DNA of 64,000 nt from Begonia masoniana (GCA_022432975.1 CM039510.1:31085023-31149022); one strand, 5' to 3'; shown: positions 26,498 through 38,700, numbered from the stretch's first letter. Made by a program: numbers and translations. The notes: generated by a model from the letters alone, not told the origin.

Positions 26498-29400
26498 TTC
26501 TCCCCCACTTAATGAAATTTCGTCCTCAAAATTTAAATTAACTATGGTCATATCACTAAATAATTGCGGATACTTTATTCTCGTCTCCGATTCAAGTTCC
26601 CAAGTGCTTCTCTTTCTATATGCTAATGAATTTGAACTAATAAATTCTTTTGATGCCTAAAATTTTGATTTCACTACTCCAAAATCATTTAGCATGCTAC
26701 ACTTACTAATAATGCTCTTAAATAAGAATCCCTATCTAGGTTATGACACATACCAGATTTGAAATATATATCCTCAATATTAATACATGAGCATATTAAA
26801 CATATTGAGCTCAAGAGCAATTCCACCATGTTTGCTATTTAACAAAACCATTCAAATATTTTAATGCACTCATAACCAACTTATCTTCCCACCAAAACAG
26901 CATCCTGACTTTCAGAAACACAAAACCATGGGTTTCAAACAACACATCTCACCTCTAAAAGTTTGCATAGTTCTTTTAGCATCTCGAAACTATCATCATG
27001 TTATCTCTATAGCAACACAAACTTTGTATCTGGTAAATAATTCAAAAATTATAACTAAGACTCAAATCACAAGTCTCAATATATCTCCAAGAGTGAAGTG
27101 TCCTTCGATCCATTGACCTTAAGGTGATGTATTAAACTCAATTTAATTTCATTACTCAAAACACTCTGCATGGTTTTCCAAAACTTAGACAAAATCTTTG
27201 AGTTTCTATAAAATATAACACTAAGTGAAACACAAATAAAGATGATATTTTCCACATGAAGCTTACTCAAATTGAGAAAAAAGTAAATCTTCCTCACCCA
27301 AATAAAATGTGTAAGTTTGCAAATCAACCCATCAAAATTTCAACATCAACATGTCCCTGCTAGTCTCCATCAAGGGTAACCAAATTCATCACAACTTCAT
27401 CTAACTTTCACTCCAAAATACGTGAGCTCAAGTAATCTAGTATGTTTAACATTCAATCCCAAACTATTGATAAGTAGAGTCAAACAACATATTGACTACA
27501 TTCAACTCCATGCAAGTCTATCACAAATTGACTACATCACCAATACTTTTAGACCTCATAGTTATGCTTTTTAAACCTCATAAATGCATCAACGCAACTT
27601 TCCCTTATCACATACACAACTGATCAAACATTTTGCAAAACTCATAATTAAGTTCGAGCACTTCCTTAATGTGTCATGGAAGAGTAGAAAATTTACATTA
27701 ATATATATAAACGAACTATCTGTGAAAACTTCATTCCAACTCTAGTATTGGACAAAGAAATAAAATCTTTCGAATGTCTACTAAAAACACTCGCCATAAC
27801 ATTGCCATACTAAAATTATATTCCAAAGGAAGATACAATCAATTTCCATAATCAAAACTATTTCCTTAACCCAATAATCAAATCATGTCGCAAGAAGAAT
27901 ATATAAACTCTATGGCATAAGGACTAATTTAAATTTGACATCTCATGAATAACTTTATATTAGCATCAACAAAAGACGATTACAACTAACAACCATCCAT
28001 AAGTGGGGTAAGTTCACTTTTGCAACCTTAGCTTCCAAAATGCATTAACTCGGTCAAACGACGTTATTACACATCCAAGTGTACAACTCGTGCATCTAAT
28101 AAATCGCTTTTATCAAACACTATCGATCATTGTCAACTTAGGTGCTACCCCAATCGGTGTTCTAACTTTTAAGGCTGACAGGTTTCTTTGTTTCAAACAT
28201 TCCAGTATGTTATACTTTAACAAATATAATCATTTCACAATAACTTATTTGACTAGGTTTTAAGCTCACTCAGCCCAACTTAAATTATCACATAAAGGGC
28301 ATGGAAGTCTAAGTAATATAGGGGATCAAAATGAGTAGATTTTAAATCATGAGGTTGACGTAAACTCTGACATATTTTCAAGGAATATCAGAATACTCCA
28401 TCTCAAATACCAAATAACCACCGCTAAGAGTAAAAACCTCATACACGTAATTAAATTTTCAATGTCCACTCAATTAACTCTAACAAGAATCATTATTTAA
28501 TCATGTTATACCCACAACAATTTGTTGCTTATCAATATAAGAGTCTCATTCTTGTATACAACAAATTTTGGTTTTCTACTTACCCAACAATTCAACAACC
28601 GAACTTATATGAAGTCTTTAGCATTCTACCATTAACTTTTCACCAACATAAATTTTCTCACACGTGACACTACTAAAGTACTCTATCATTAGACCTAATG
28701 ATGTCACAAATACTAAAAATGTTAAATCATAGCGTCGAAACAAAATAATCTTATCTTTAGGCCCAATCAACACTTAGGCATTGCCACCCTCTTCTTTGGC
28801 TCTTACTAATCCTTTTTAATTTTTTGGCTATTTCGAATCATTTCTTGTATCATCCTTAGTTAAGCAATTTCAAAAGTCAAACTTATCACCTTGAATATGC
28901 CATATATGTAATAGAATATGCCGGTTCATCAATGTGGTGCGATTTTCCAAAAATTGAAAGGTTCTTTTAAACCGAATCATGACTTATCTACGTCCAACAT
29001 CATCTTAAGAACTTGCCTTAAATTCTATCATTTTCATAAGCTCAACCATGTAACCAATCTCTTTAACCAAGTTATGATACACGACAATCATACTATATCA
29101 ATCTCACATCTTGCTTGTCATCGCAAATGATATTCAAGCCATAGTTTCTAATGGGCAATCGATTCCTAAAAAGTCCATAATATTCTCCATAAAATATGAA
29201 AAATCCATTTTCTTACTATACAAAAATCAATGGCGCTATATCATCTCATAAAGGCACACTCATCAATCATTGAGTTCAATTTATCCTTAAACATTAATGG
29301 ATTAACATATCCAAATCCTTCCACAATCTATGCTCAAATACTTAATAGTAAAGATACTTAAATCCTTTGAAGAAATTATCCAATCTTTAAATTTTCTATC

Positions 29401-29617
29401 AACATTTAGTGGCATTCTCAGACTAATAAATTGCTATGTAGCCATATATGCACATACCCAATGTGCATCCCTTAGAGGCATGATTGAAATCTGAAAACTT
29501 TTCGATACTACTAGAACATGTCCTTAGTTACAATAATAATTCTTGTATATCATCACATCATCTATCTTACAAGTGTCACTTTTCAAGATGGCAACCTCGC
29601 TCTGATACCATTTTTTC
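26498..29617 (-). mobile_element. E5 internal region, non-coding
   Basis: 3.1 kb without any long open frame or recognisable gag-pol motif. On the minus strand it ends in AGTGGGGGAGAA (polypurine tract, 26498-26509) preceded by AATTTTGAGGACGAAATTTC, the same kind of ending as E1 and E10. A large non-coding interior between good LTRs fits the large retrotransposon derivative class. Confidence 0.75.
29597..29610 (-). promoter_or_regulatory. Primer binding site of E5
   Basis: Minus strand TGGTATCAGAGCGA, seven bases inside the right-hand (5') LTR; initiator tRNA-Met type. Confidence 0.88.
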
Positions 29618-29652
29618 TATCACGCCCCAAACGGGACCCGCAACAGAACGGG
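29618..29652 (-). mobile_element. E5 5' LTR, split piece left of E6
   Basis: TATCACGCCCC...CAACAGAACGGG matches the start of the 3' LTR at 24852. ACGGG at 29648-29652 is the left copy of the E6 target duplication. Confidence 0.88.
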
Positions 29653-30057
29653 TGTAATAACCCAGAAATTTTATTGAATAAAATTTAAAGTTTTGTTAAG
29701 ATTTCGTGAGAGATTTTAACGGGTTAATTAGCTTATTAAAATTTGGGATTTTATTTGGAAAAAGATTTAACGGGCCGAGTGGACGAGAATTTAACAAGAA
29801 TATGGAAGTTTAAACACGCGAGGGCGATTTAGTAAATTAGTTAACAAAAATAAATAAATAATAAAATAGGTTGTTTTAATTAATTTAAAAGAAAAGTGAA
29901 TAAATTTGGTGGAACAAATGGTTTCTAATTTAGGTTCGGGTCCCAGTGAAATTAAGTCGGGGGTTATACTTTAGAAACAAGATTTAATGAAATTCGAAAT
30001 GGTCGAAAACACGGGAGGGCAAAATGGTAAATGATGATTTATTAATGTTTTAATAAG

Positions 30058-30097
<40 letters not shown>

Positions 30098-30100
30098 TAA

Positions 30101-30136
30101 AACAACAGAATGGCTCGAAGGAGCCATTCTGTTGTT
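30101..30136 (+). other. LTR leader hairpin, E6 5' LTR
   Basis: Arms AACAACAGAATGGCTC and its exact complement (16 bp) around GAAG. In the E6 3' LTR (35763-35780) the second arm is deleted. Confidence 0.85.
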
Positions 30137-30483
30137 CGAGTCTTCTGTGCTCGCGATCGGAGAAGGAGGGGAGGGACGAGGAACGCCGGCGATTCCTCGC
30201 CGTTTTCAAGCCAGACGACGGCGGCGCTTCCAGGGCTGCCATTTCTGTCCGTCTCCGCGCACAAACCGAACGGTAAGTCTTCCCCTTCCTGTTCCCCTGT
30301 TTTGGTTCTGTTCGTGGCCGAGGGTGATGAGCGACTTTGGGCCCCAATCACCAGCCGTCGGGATTTTGGTTAGTTTATGTTAATTAAATATGAGGGGCAT
30401 TGATTGGTGAGGAAATTGGTGTGAATTGTGAAAAACCAGAAAAGGGAAAAATTTCGATTTAGGGCAGAATCGGGTTTTTGCCA

Positions 30484-30652
30484 TTTTGACCTAGCTACGG
30501 TTGTTTGTTTTAAAATTCCTTTTGGAAGGTTAAAATAGGTTATTAGAGGAGTACATGGCCGCTGGAGTCGTTCGATTCCGATAACCGACACGAAAGTTAT
30601 GCACGTTTGAAGTTTAGGGTCGGTTTTTACCGAACCCAAATTAGTGGCCCGT
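30484..30652 (+). other. Conserved LTR block, E6 5' copy
   Basis: Homologous to 6670-6832; the 3' LTR copy is 36244-36420. Keeps TTAGAGGAGTAC, CGTTCGATTCCGAT and GGGTCGGTTTTTACCGAACC. Confidence 0.78.
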
Positions 30653-30668
30653 TTAGTCAGGTTTTAGG

Positions 30669-32166
30669 TTGTACGTAGATGGTGAGCCTTGTGAGGGTTG
30701 TGGGACGGTTGTACGTAGATGGTGAGCCTTGTGAGGGTTGTGGGAGTAGGTAGTGAGCCTTGTGAGGGTTGTGGGACGGTTGTACGTAGATGGTGAGCCT
30801 TGTGAGGGTTGTGGGAGTAGGTAGTGAGCCTTGTGAGGGTTGTGGGAGTAGGTAGTGAGCCTTGTGAGGGTTGTGGGAGTAGGTAGTGAGCCTTGTGAGG
30901 GTTGTGGGACGGTTGTACGTAGATGGTGAGCCTTGTGAGGGTTGTGGGACGGTTGTACGTAGATGGTGAGCCTTGTGAGGGTTGTGGGAGTAGGTAGTGA
31001 GCCTTGTGAGGGTTGTGGGACGGTTGTACGTAGGTAGTGAGCCTTGTGAGGGTTGTGGGACGGTTGTACGTAGGTAGTGAGCCTTGTGAGGGTTGTGGGA
31101 CGGTTGTACGTAGATGGTGAGCCTTGTGAGGGTTGTGGGACGGTTGTACGTAGGTAGTGAGCCTTGTGAGGGTTGTGGGAGTAGGTAGTGAGCCTTGTGA
31201 GGGTTGTGGGACGGTTGTACGTAGGTAGTGAGCCTTGTGAGGGTTGTGGGACGGTTGTACGTAGATGGTGAGCCTTGTGAGGGTTGTGGGAGTAGGTAGT
31301 GAGCCTTGTGAGGGTTGTGGGAGTAGGTAGTGAGCCTTGTGAGGGTTGTGGGACGGTTGTACGTAGATGGTGAGCCTTGTGAGGGTTGTGGGACGGTTGT
31401 ACGTAGATGGTGAGCCTTGTGAGGGTTGTGGGACGGTTGTACGTAGATGGTGAGCCTTGTGAGGGTTGTGGGAGTAGGTAGTGAGCCTTGTGAGGGTTGT
31501 GGGAGTAGGTAGTGAGCCTTGTGAGGGTTGTGGGAGTAGGTAGTGAGCCTTGTGAGGGTTGTGGGACGGTTGTACGTAGGTAGTGAGCCTTGTGAGGGTT
31601 GTGGGACGGTTGTACGTAGGTAGTGAGCCTTGTGAGGGTTGTGGGAGTAGGTAGTGAGCCTTGTGAGGGTTGTGGGACGGTTGTACGTAGATGGTGAGCC
31701 TTGTGAGGGTTGTGGGACGGTTGTACGTAGATGGTGAGCCTTGTGAGGGTTGTGGGACGGTTGTACGTAGGTAGTGAGCCTTGTGAGGGTTGTGGGAGTA
31801 GGTAGTGAGCCTTGTGAGGGTTGTGGGACGGTTGTACGTAGGTAGTGAGCCTTGTGAGGGTTGTGGGAGTAGGTAGTGAGCCTTGTGAGGGTTGTGGGAC
31901 GGTTGTACGTAGATGGTGAGCCTTGTGAGGGTTGTGGGACGGTTGTACGTAGATGGTGAGCCTTGTGAGGGTTGTGGGACGGTTGTACGTAGATGGTGAG
32001 CCTTGTGAGGGTTGTGGGACGGTTGTACGTAGATGGTGAGCCTTGTGAGGGTTGTGGGACGGTTGTACGTAGATGGTGAGCCTTGTGAGGGTTGTGGGAG
32101 TAGGTAGTGAGCCTTGTGAGGGTTGTGGGACGGTTGTACGTAGATGGTGAGCCTTGTGAGGGTTGT
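30669..32166 (+). repeat. 40/31-bp tandem array in E6 5' LTR intron 1, about 40 units
   Basis: Units GTGAGCCTTGTGAGGGTTGT + GGGACGGTTGTACGTAGATG (40 bp) alternate irregularly with a 31-bp form lacking CGGTTGTAC. The copies are nearly identical. The E6 3' LTR has no array here: its TTTTAGTTTAATTAGGCTAG is interrupted in the 5' LTR at exactly this point. A long open frame on the minus strand arises because the unit lacks stops, and is not taken as coding. Confidence 0.92.
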
Positions 32167-32246
32167 GGATTAGGCTAGAAATAGTAGTTTGAGAATAATT
32201 GGTGAATGTAAGTTTGATTTTGATGAAGTTTGAATTTTTATCGTAG

Positions 32247-32300
32247 GTCGAGCCGTAGGTGGGCAAGAAACCGAACATTATCAGCAAGCTAGTACTCTAG
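32247..32300 (+). other. Exon-like 54-nt segment, E6 5' LTR
   Basis: TTTTTATCGTAG before, GTAAGTAGTA after. The 3' LTR counterpart 36517-36570 is also 54 nt and ends GGACGCCAG. Confidence 0.5.
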
Positions 32301-32405
32301 GTAAGTAGTAGTTTGGGTGTAATGCTTGAGAGTCGCCCAGAAGGGCCTATATCACAGTTGGTTGCATGTTGCGAGTCGTAAACACGTTTTGAGTAGTCTG
32401 TATGT

Positions 32406-33105
32406 GATGTGCTCCGCGAATTCCGAGTGGGACTCGGGCCGGAGGTGATGTGCTCCGCGAATTCCGAGTGAGACTCGGGCCGGAGGTGATGTGCTCCGCG
32501 AATTCTGAGTGAGACTCGGGAAAGAGGTGATGTGCTCCGTGAATTCCAAGTGGGACTCGGGCCAGAGGTGATGTGCTCTGCGAATTCCGAGTGAGACTCT
32601 GGCCGGAGGTGAGGTGCTCCGCGAATTCCGAGTGGGACTCGGGCCGGACGTGATGTGCTTCGCGAATTCTGAGTGGGACTCAAGCCGGAGGTGATGAGCT
32701 CCGCGAATTCTGAGTGCTACTCGGGCCGAAGGTGATGTGCTCCGCTAATTTCGAGTGGGACTCGGGCCGGAGGTGATGTGCTCCGCGAATTCCGAGTGCG
32801 ACTCGGGCTGGAGGTGATGTGCTCTGTGAATTCCGAGTGAGACTCGGGCCGGAGGTGATGTACTCTGCGAATTCTGAGTGGGACTCGGGTCGGAGGTGAA
32901 GATGTGCTCCGCGAATTCCTGTGAGACTCGAGCAGGAGGTGATGTGCTCCGCGAATTCCGAGTGAGACTCGGGTCAGAGGTGATGTGCTCGGCAAATTCC
33001 GAGTGGGACTCGAGCCGGAGGTGATGTGCTGCGTGAATTCCGAGTGAGACTCGGGCCAGAGGTGATGTGCTCCGCGAATTCCGAGTGAGACTCGGGCAGG
33101 AGGAG
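32406..33105 (+). repeat. 41-bp tandem array, 17 copies, E6 5' LTR
   Basis: Unit GATGTGCTCCGCGAATTCCG + AGTGAGACTCGGGCCGGAGGT, with scattered substitutions and a few small indels. EcoRI site in most copies. The 3' LTR array at 36676-37375 also has 17 copies. Confidence 0.92.
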
Positions 33106-33169
33106 GTAAGCAGGTTAAGGGTCATAGATACGTATGTGATGGGAAGTCGTCGATAGTTTGTCAGTATGT

Positions 33170-33960
33170 AGGCAGTGAGCTTTGTGAGGGTTGTGGGAGT
33201 AGGTAGTGAGCCTTGTGAGGGTTGTGGGACGGTTGTACGTAGATGGTGAGCCTTGTGAGGGTTGTGGGACGGTTGTACGTAGGTAGTGAGCCTTGTGAGG
33301 GTTGTGGGACGGTTGTACGTAGATGGTGAGCCTTGTGAGGGTTGTGGGACGGTTGTATGTAGGTAGTGAGCTTTGTGAGGGTTGTGGGAGTAGGTAGTTA
33401 GCGTTGTGAGGGTTGTGGGACAGTTGTACGTAGATGGTGAGCCTTATGAGGGTTGTGGGATAGTTGTACGTAGATGGTGAGCCTTATGAGGGTTGTGGGA
33501 CGGTTGTATGTAGGCAGTGAGCTTTGTGAGGGTTGTGGGAGTAGGTAGTGAGCTTTATGAGGGTTGTGGGATGGTTGTATGTAGGCAGTGAGCTTTGTGA
33601 GGGTTGTGGGAGTAGGTAGTGAGCCTTGTGAGGGTTGTGGGACAGTTGTACGTAGATTGTGAGCCTTGTGAGGGTTGTGGGACGGTTGTACGTAGGTAGT
33701 GAGCCTTGGGAGGGTTGTGAGACGGTTGTACGTAGATGGTGAGCCTTGTGAGGGTTGTGGGACGGTTGTACGTAGGTAGTGAGCCTTGGGAGGGTTGTGG
33801 GACGGTTGTACGTAGGTAGTGAGCCTAGTGAGGGTTGTGGGACAGTCGTACGTATGTGGTGAGCCCTGTGAGGGTTGTGAGATAGTTGTACGTAGGTAGT
33901 GAGATTTGTGGGGATTTTTGGAACGGTTGTATGTAGGTGGTGAGTCTGGTGTGGGTAAGT
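33170..33960 (+). repeat. 40/31-bp tandem array, E6 5' LTR intron 2
   Basis: Same units as 30669-32166 but more diverged, decaying towards the right. The 3' LTR counterpart is 39956-41115. Confidence 0.88.
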
Positions 33961-35038
33961 TGTGCGTAGGTGGTGAGTCAGTCGTGCGTAGGTTGTAAGT
34001 TTGGTGAGGTTGTGGGTCATGGTATGTAAGTTGCGAGGTCTTGCGTACGTGGTTGAGTCGTAAGGGTGGGTCATGGTATGTAAGTTGCGAGTCTTGCGTA
34101 CGTGGTGAGTCGTAAGTACGGATGTGGACGAGAAGCTATCGATAGTTGGTCATAGTGTAGGATGTGAGTCTTGTGTGTGTTGTGGCCATAGGTGCGTATG
34201 TGTATGTGTAGTCATTGTTAGTTGTACGTTGTGAGTCTTGCATACGTGGCGGGTTGTGGGTATGAGTTGTGAGTCCTGTGTAGGTTGTGGGATAGTTTTG
34301 TGTAGGTTGTGAATCTTGTGTAGGTTGCGGCCTAGTTGTGTGTATGTTATGAGTCTTGTGCAGGTTATGGGTTTTAGGCACATTTGTGATGCGATGCGGT
34401 GAGATGATGACAACGTGTGTAGAGACCTGCATGTGTTAGGATTGAATAACCAGTTTTCATGCTTCACGTTTATTTTCCAGCACTTTACTTGCTAAGCTTT
34501 GAGCTTACGGTGTGTTCTGTGGTGTATGTACTGCTGAACTGGTGGGTGTGTACTGAGAATCTAACTAGGAGTAGGTGGCAGTTGGTGGCTTGCGACCAGG
34601 GCCCCAGTTGATGACAGTGTTAGGGTGACCCAACCCAGGATTTGTCGTTGCATGGTGTTGATGGGGAGTATGATTTTTTTTTTCTTTTGTGGGGGTATTT
34701 GTATTTTTTGTATATAGTCTTAGTTATGGGTGATATGTCACCCTATACTGTGGACTTTCTTCATTTTGGTCGATAGTATTCTCGTTCTGTTATGATGATT
34801 GTTTGGAGATTTCGTAGACTAGATAGTTGTGTAGAACTATTCTGGATTGGTTGGGATTTATTCGTTTGCAGGTACTTAGCATTTTGGGGTCGCCATTTTC
34901 AGGCGTTACTCTACCGAAATTTTCGGGGAGGACGCCGTTGTGCTTATTCGTTAGGATTAAGGAAAATTAGTGAGTCGTTTAGCTCAGAGTAGCCCCTGTA
35001 GCGAACCGCGAATCTGGGTGGGTTTTCGGGGCGTTACA

Positions 35039-35290
35039 GTTATGGTATCAGAGCGATGGGGTCGGCGTCGTTCAGTGGATTACCTAACACCGTCAGCCGC
35101 TGCCTGGGAGCGTTTCGCCGACTGTAAGTATTTCTTATAACCCTTGTGTTTTTTTTTAGACTTACGATAGTGTTAAATGGTTCAAGGATATAGAGATATG
35201 TCGAGGGCGTTTAGAGGACATGGAGCGACAGTTTCTTGAGTCATTCGGTGCATAAATTTTGGGGACAAAATTCTTATAAGGTAGGGAGGA
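35039..35290 (+). mobile_element. E6 internal region, 252 bp
   Basis: Primer binding site TGGTATCAGAGCG at 35043-35055, then CGACTGTAAGTATTTC and TTTTTTTTTAG, which look like a splice donor and acceptor as in the leaders of E1 and E10. It ends with TTTTGGGGACAAAATTCTT and a GTAGGGAGGA polypurine tract. Everything between leader and 3' end has been deleted. Confidence 0.85.
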
Positions 35291-35706
35291 TGTAATAACT
35301 CGGAAATTTTATTGAATAAAATTTAAAGTTTTGTTAAGATTTCGTGAGAGATTTTAACGGGTTAATTAGCTTATTAAAATTTGGGATTTTATTTGGAAAA
35401 AGATTTCAAAAAGATTTAACGGGCCGAGTGGACGAGAATTTAACAAGAATATGGAAGTTTAAACACGTGAGGGCGATTTAGTAAATTAGTTAACAAAAAT
35501 AAATAAATAATAAAATAGGTTGTTTTAATTAATTTAAAAGAAAAGTGAATAAATTTGGTGGAACAAATGGTTTCTAATTTAGGTTCGGGTCCCATTGAAA
35601 TTAAGCCGGGGGTTATACTTCAGAAACAAGATTTAATGAAATTCGAAATGGTCGAAAACACGGGAGGGAAAAACGGTAAATGATGATTTATTAATGTTTT
35701 AATAAG

Positions 35707-35758
<52 letters not shown>

Positions 35759-36675
35759 TAAAATAACAGAATGGCTCCTCGGTGCTCGCGATCGGAGAAG
35801 GAGGGGGAGGGACGAGGAACGCTGGCGATTCCTCGCCGTTTTCAAGCCAAACGACGGCGGCGCTTCCAAAGCTGCCATTTCCGTCCATCTCGGCGCACAA
35901 ACCGAACGGTAAGTCTTCCCCTTCCTGTTCCCCTGTTTCGGCACTGTTCGTGGCCTAGGGTAATGAGCGAGTTTGGGCTCCGATCACTGGCCGTTTTTGG
36001 GCGTTCTTGGCTCGAGATTGCTGGACATTAGGTCGGCTTTAGTCGCCTGGCCGTGAGGAGCCCAATTTGATTGAAAAACCAGCAAGCCCGATTTGGGCAT
36101 TTCGGTTTTTGGTGTGTGTAGCCTCGGGATTTTGGTTAGTTTATGTTAATTAGGTATGAGGGGGATTGATTGGTGAGGAAATTGGTGTGAATTGATGAAA
36201 AACCAGAAAAGTGAAAAATTTCGATTTAGGGCAGAATCGGGTTTTTGCCATTTTGAACTAGGTACGGTTGTTTGTTTTAAAATTCCTTTTGGAAGTTTAA
36301 AATAGGTTATTAGAGGAGTACGTGGCCGCTGGAATCGTTCGATTCCGATGACCGACGCGAAAGTTATGCACGTTTGAAGTTTAGGGTCGGTTTTTACCGA
36401 ACCCAAATTAGTGGCCCGTTTAGTCAGGTTTTAGTTTAATTAGGCTAGAAATAGTAATTTGAGAATAATCGGTGAATGTAAGTTTGATTTTGATGAAGTT
36501 TGAATTTTTGTCGTAGGTCGAGCCGTAGGTGGGCAAGAAACTGAACATCCTTAGCAAGCTAGGACGCCAGGTAAGTAGTAGTGTGGGTGTAATGCTTGAG
36601 GGTCGCTCAGAAAGGCCTATATCACAGTTGGTTACATGTTGCGAGTCGTAAACACGTTTTGAGTAGTCTGTATGT

Positions 36676-37375
36676 GATGTGCTCTACGAATTCCGAGTGA
36701 AACTCGGGCCGGAGGTGATGTGCTCCGCGAATTCCGAGTGAGACTCAGGCCAGAGGTGATGTGCTCCGCGAATTCCGAGTGGGACTCGGGCCGGAGGTGA
36801 TGTGCTCAGCGAATTCCGAGTGGGACTCGGGCCGGAGGTGATGTGCTCCGTGAATTCCGAGTGAGACTCGTGCCGGAGGTGATGTGCTCCACGAATTCCG
36901 AGTGAGTCTCGGGCCGGATGTGAGGTGCTCTGCGAATTTTGAGTGGGACTCGGGCCGGAAGTGATGTGCTCCGCGAATTCCGAGTGGGAATCGGGCCGGA
37001 GGTGATGTGCTCCTCGAATTCCTAGTGCGACTCAGGCCGGAGGTGATGTGCTCCGCGAATTTCGAGTGAGACACGGGCCGGAGGTGATTTGCTCTGCGAA
37101 TTTCGAGTGGGACTCGGGCCGGAGGTGATGTGCTCCGCGAATTCCGAGTGGGACTCTGGCCGGAGGTGATGTGCTCCGCGAATTCCGAGTGAGACTTTGG
37201 CCGGAGGTGATGTGCTCCGCGAATTTCGAGTGCAACTCGGGCCGGAGGTGATGTGCTCCGCAAATTCTGAGTGGGACTCGGGCCGGAGGTGATTTGCTCC
37301 ACGAATTCCGAGTGAGACTCGGGCCGGAGGTGATGTGCTCCGCGAATTCTGAGTGAGACTTGGGCCGGAGGAGGT
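36676..37375 (+). repeat. 41-bp tandem array, 17 copies, E6 3' LTR
   Basis: Counterpart of 32406-33105, same unit and copy number with different point changes. E7 inserted just after it. Confidence 0.92.
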
Positions 37376-37479
37376 AAGCATGTAACGCCCCGAACCCGTC
37401 CCGTCTCGGTCCGTTACATTCCAAACTAATCCCGTGTTTAAAACTACGTTTAAAATAATTTTGTAAATTACTCAACTCG

Positions 37480-37505
37480 TTTTTTTTTTTTTTTTTTTTT
37501 TTTTT
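37480..37505. repeat. Poly(T) run of 26
   Basis: Homopolymer inside E7, near the 3' end of its LTR on the minus strand. Confidence 0.9.
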
Positions 37506-37612
37506 ACTCACGAAATTATTGAAAAACATTCATTAAACACATATAAAAGATATCGGAAAGTATAGGGTTGGAACTGGTTTGAAATAAGCATCAAAACATC
37601 AAAATTTGAAGT

Positions 37613-37763
37613 ATGAACAGTAAAGTGTCGACACTATGAACAGTAGGTGTCAACACTTTAAAAACAGTTTTGCTCTCGGGTCCCCTTTCTTTGCAAAAGG
37701 TGTCGACACCTTGTATTTGGTGTCGACACTTTTTCAACACTGTGAACAGTAAGTGTCAACACC
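37613..37763. other. Cluster of GTGTCGACAC palindromes in E7
   Basis: AGTGTCGACACT (37624-37635) and GGTGTCGACACC (37699-37710) are perfect 12-bp palindromes; three near copies lie at 37646, 37719 and 37752. TGAACAGTA precedes several. The cluster lies 0.23-0.38 kb from the LTR 3' end, matching the place of the hairpin cluster in E4. Confidence 0.85.
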
Positions 37764-38650
37764 TGCATGCAAATTTTCTTTTCACTTTTCCTCAAGCTAA
37801 ACTTCTTCAAAAAGTCTGAAAATTTTACTGGACACTCTCGACATCCAAACCTTCAAATCCCGTAAATTTTGTGGAAAACCGACTTCAAACGGATAATAAA
37901 AAAATAGCAAACATAACCCGACGTTAATTATTTTAAAACCAAAACGGGCGGCGTAACGCCTAAATTTCTTTAAACCGAAACCTGAAACCAAAACACGAAA
38001 ATATATATTTTCAACTTCCCAAATACGACAACCAATAAAAACCATACCCCCAACTCAAAAACATTAAAATTCACGACGAAAACATTTTTCAAATATTCGT
38101 ACTAAACATCCAATTTATCTAAGTTGCTTTAACCGAACATCCTTACAAAATTCTTACCAAACTATCTACAACATTCCCACCAAAATGCCCGAGGACGATA
38201 GTAATCGAGACGCCCCGACAAAAGCCTGCACTGGCGGACTCCGTACTCCTCCGACTGCAGCCTAAGTCTCAGCTGACTCCTCAACCTCACCTGAAAAGAG
38301 CTCGTCACCTACACCACAGAACACGCACACACACGTAAGTTTACGCTTAGCAAGTAGGGAAAAGAAATATAAACATGCACGATGCACTCACACCGCCCTA
38401 ACACATGCAGTCTCTACTCACTTTGTTGTTTTCGTTTTGCTTTTGTTTTATTAAATCTTTCCACTTTCACGTGTGAATCAAGTAGGCACACATCCGAGCT
38501 CCCCGCTCATTGGACGGCCACACCTCGACCCACGGAGCAAGATCGGCCAGCTCACGCCCGGGTCCCCCCCATTGGACGGCAGCACACAATCTTCTCCAAC
38601 AGTACTTACATATTTTCAACTTTATATCTCGAGTAGAGTCCCAACTCACT

Positions 38651-38700
38651 GCCTCCCCGGCAAAATGCCTCCCCGGCATGTTACAAGTGCCTCCCCGGCA
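38651..38700. repeat. Three copies of GCCTCCCCGGCA in E7
   Basis: Copies at 38651, 38667 and 38689 with spacing 16 and 22 bp, in the predicted intron 2 of this LTR. Confidence 0.85.

Larger units (their letters stand above)
29653..35038 (+). mobile_element. E6 5' LTR, 5.4 kb
   Basis: Parts in order: ATT tract 30057-30093, hairpin 30101-30136, donor-like ACGGTAAGTC near 30270, conserved block 30484-30652, a 40/31-bp array 30669-32166, exon-like segment 32247-32300, 41-bp array 32406-33105, a second 40/31-bp array 33170-33960, an acceptor-like block near 34485-34526 (GTGTATG where others have GTGTAGG), stem 34728-34743, stem 34902-34936, end GCGTTACA. Confidence 0.88.

Noticed and set aside
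30653..32287. 544-codon minus-strand frame
   Set aside because: The 40/31-bp units lack stops in the minus frames; lengths not divisible by three make frames rotate without selection.
32297..33125. Ser/Thr/Arg-rich minus-strand frames over the 41-bp array
   Set aside because: Overlapping frames over a tandem repeat with no start context or homology.
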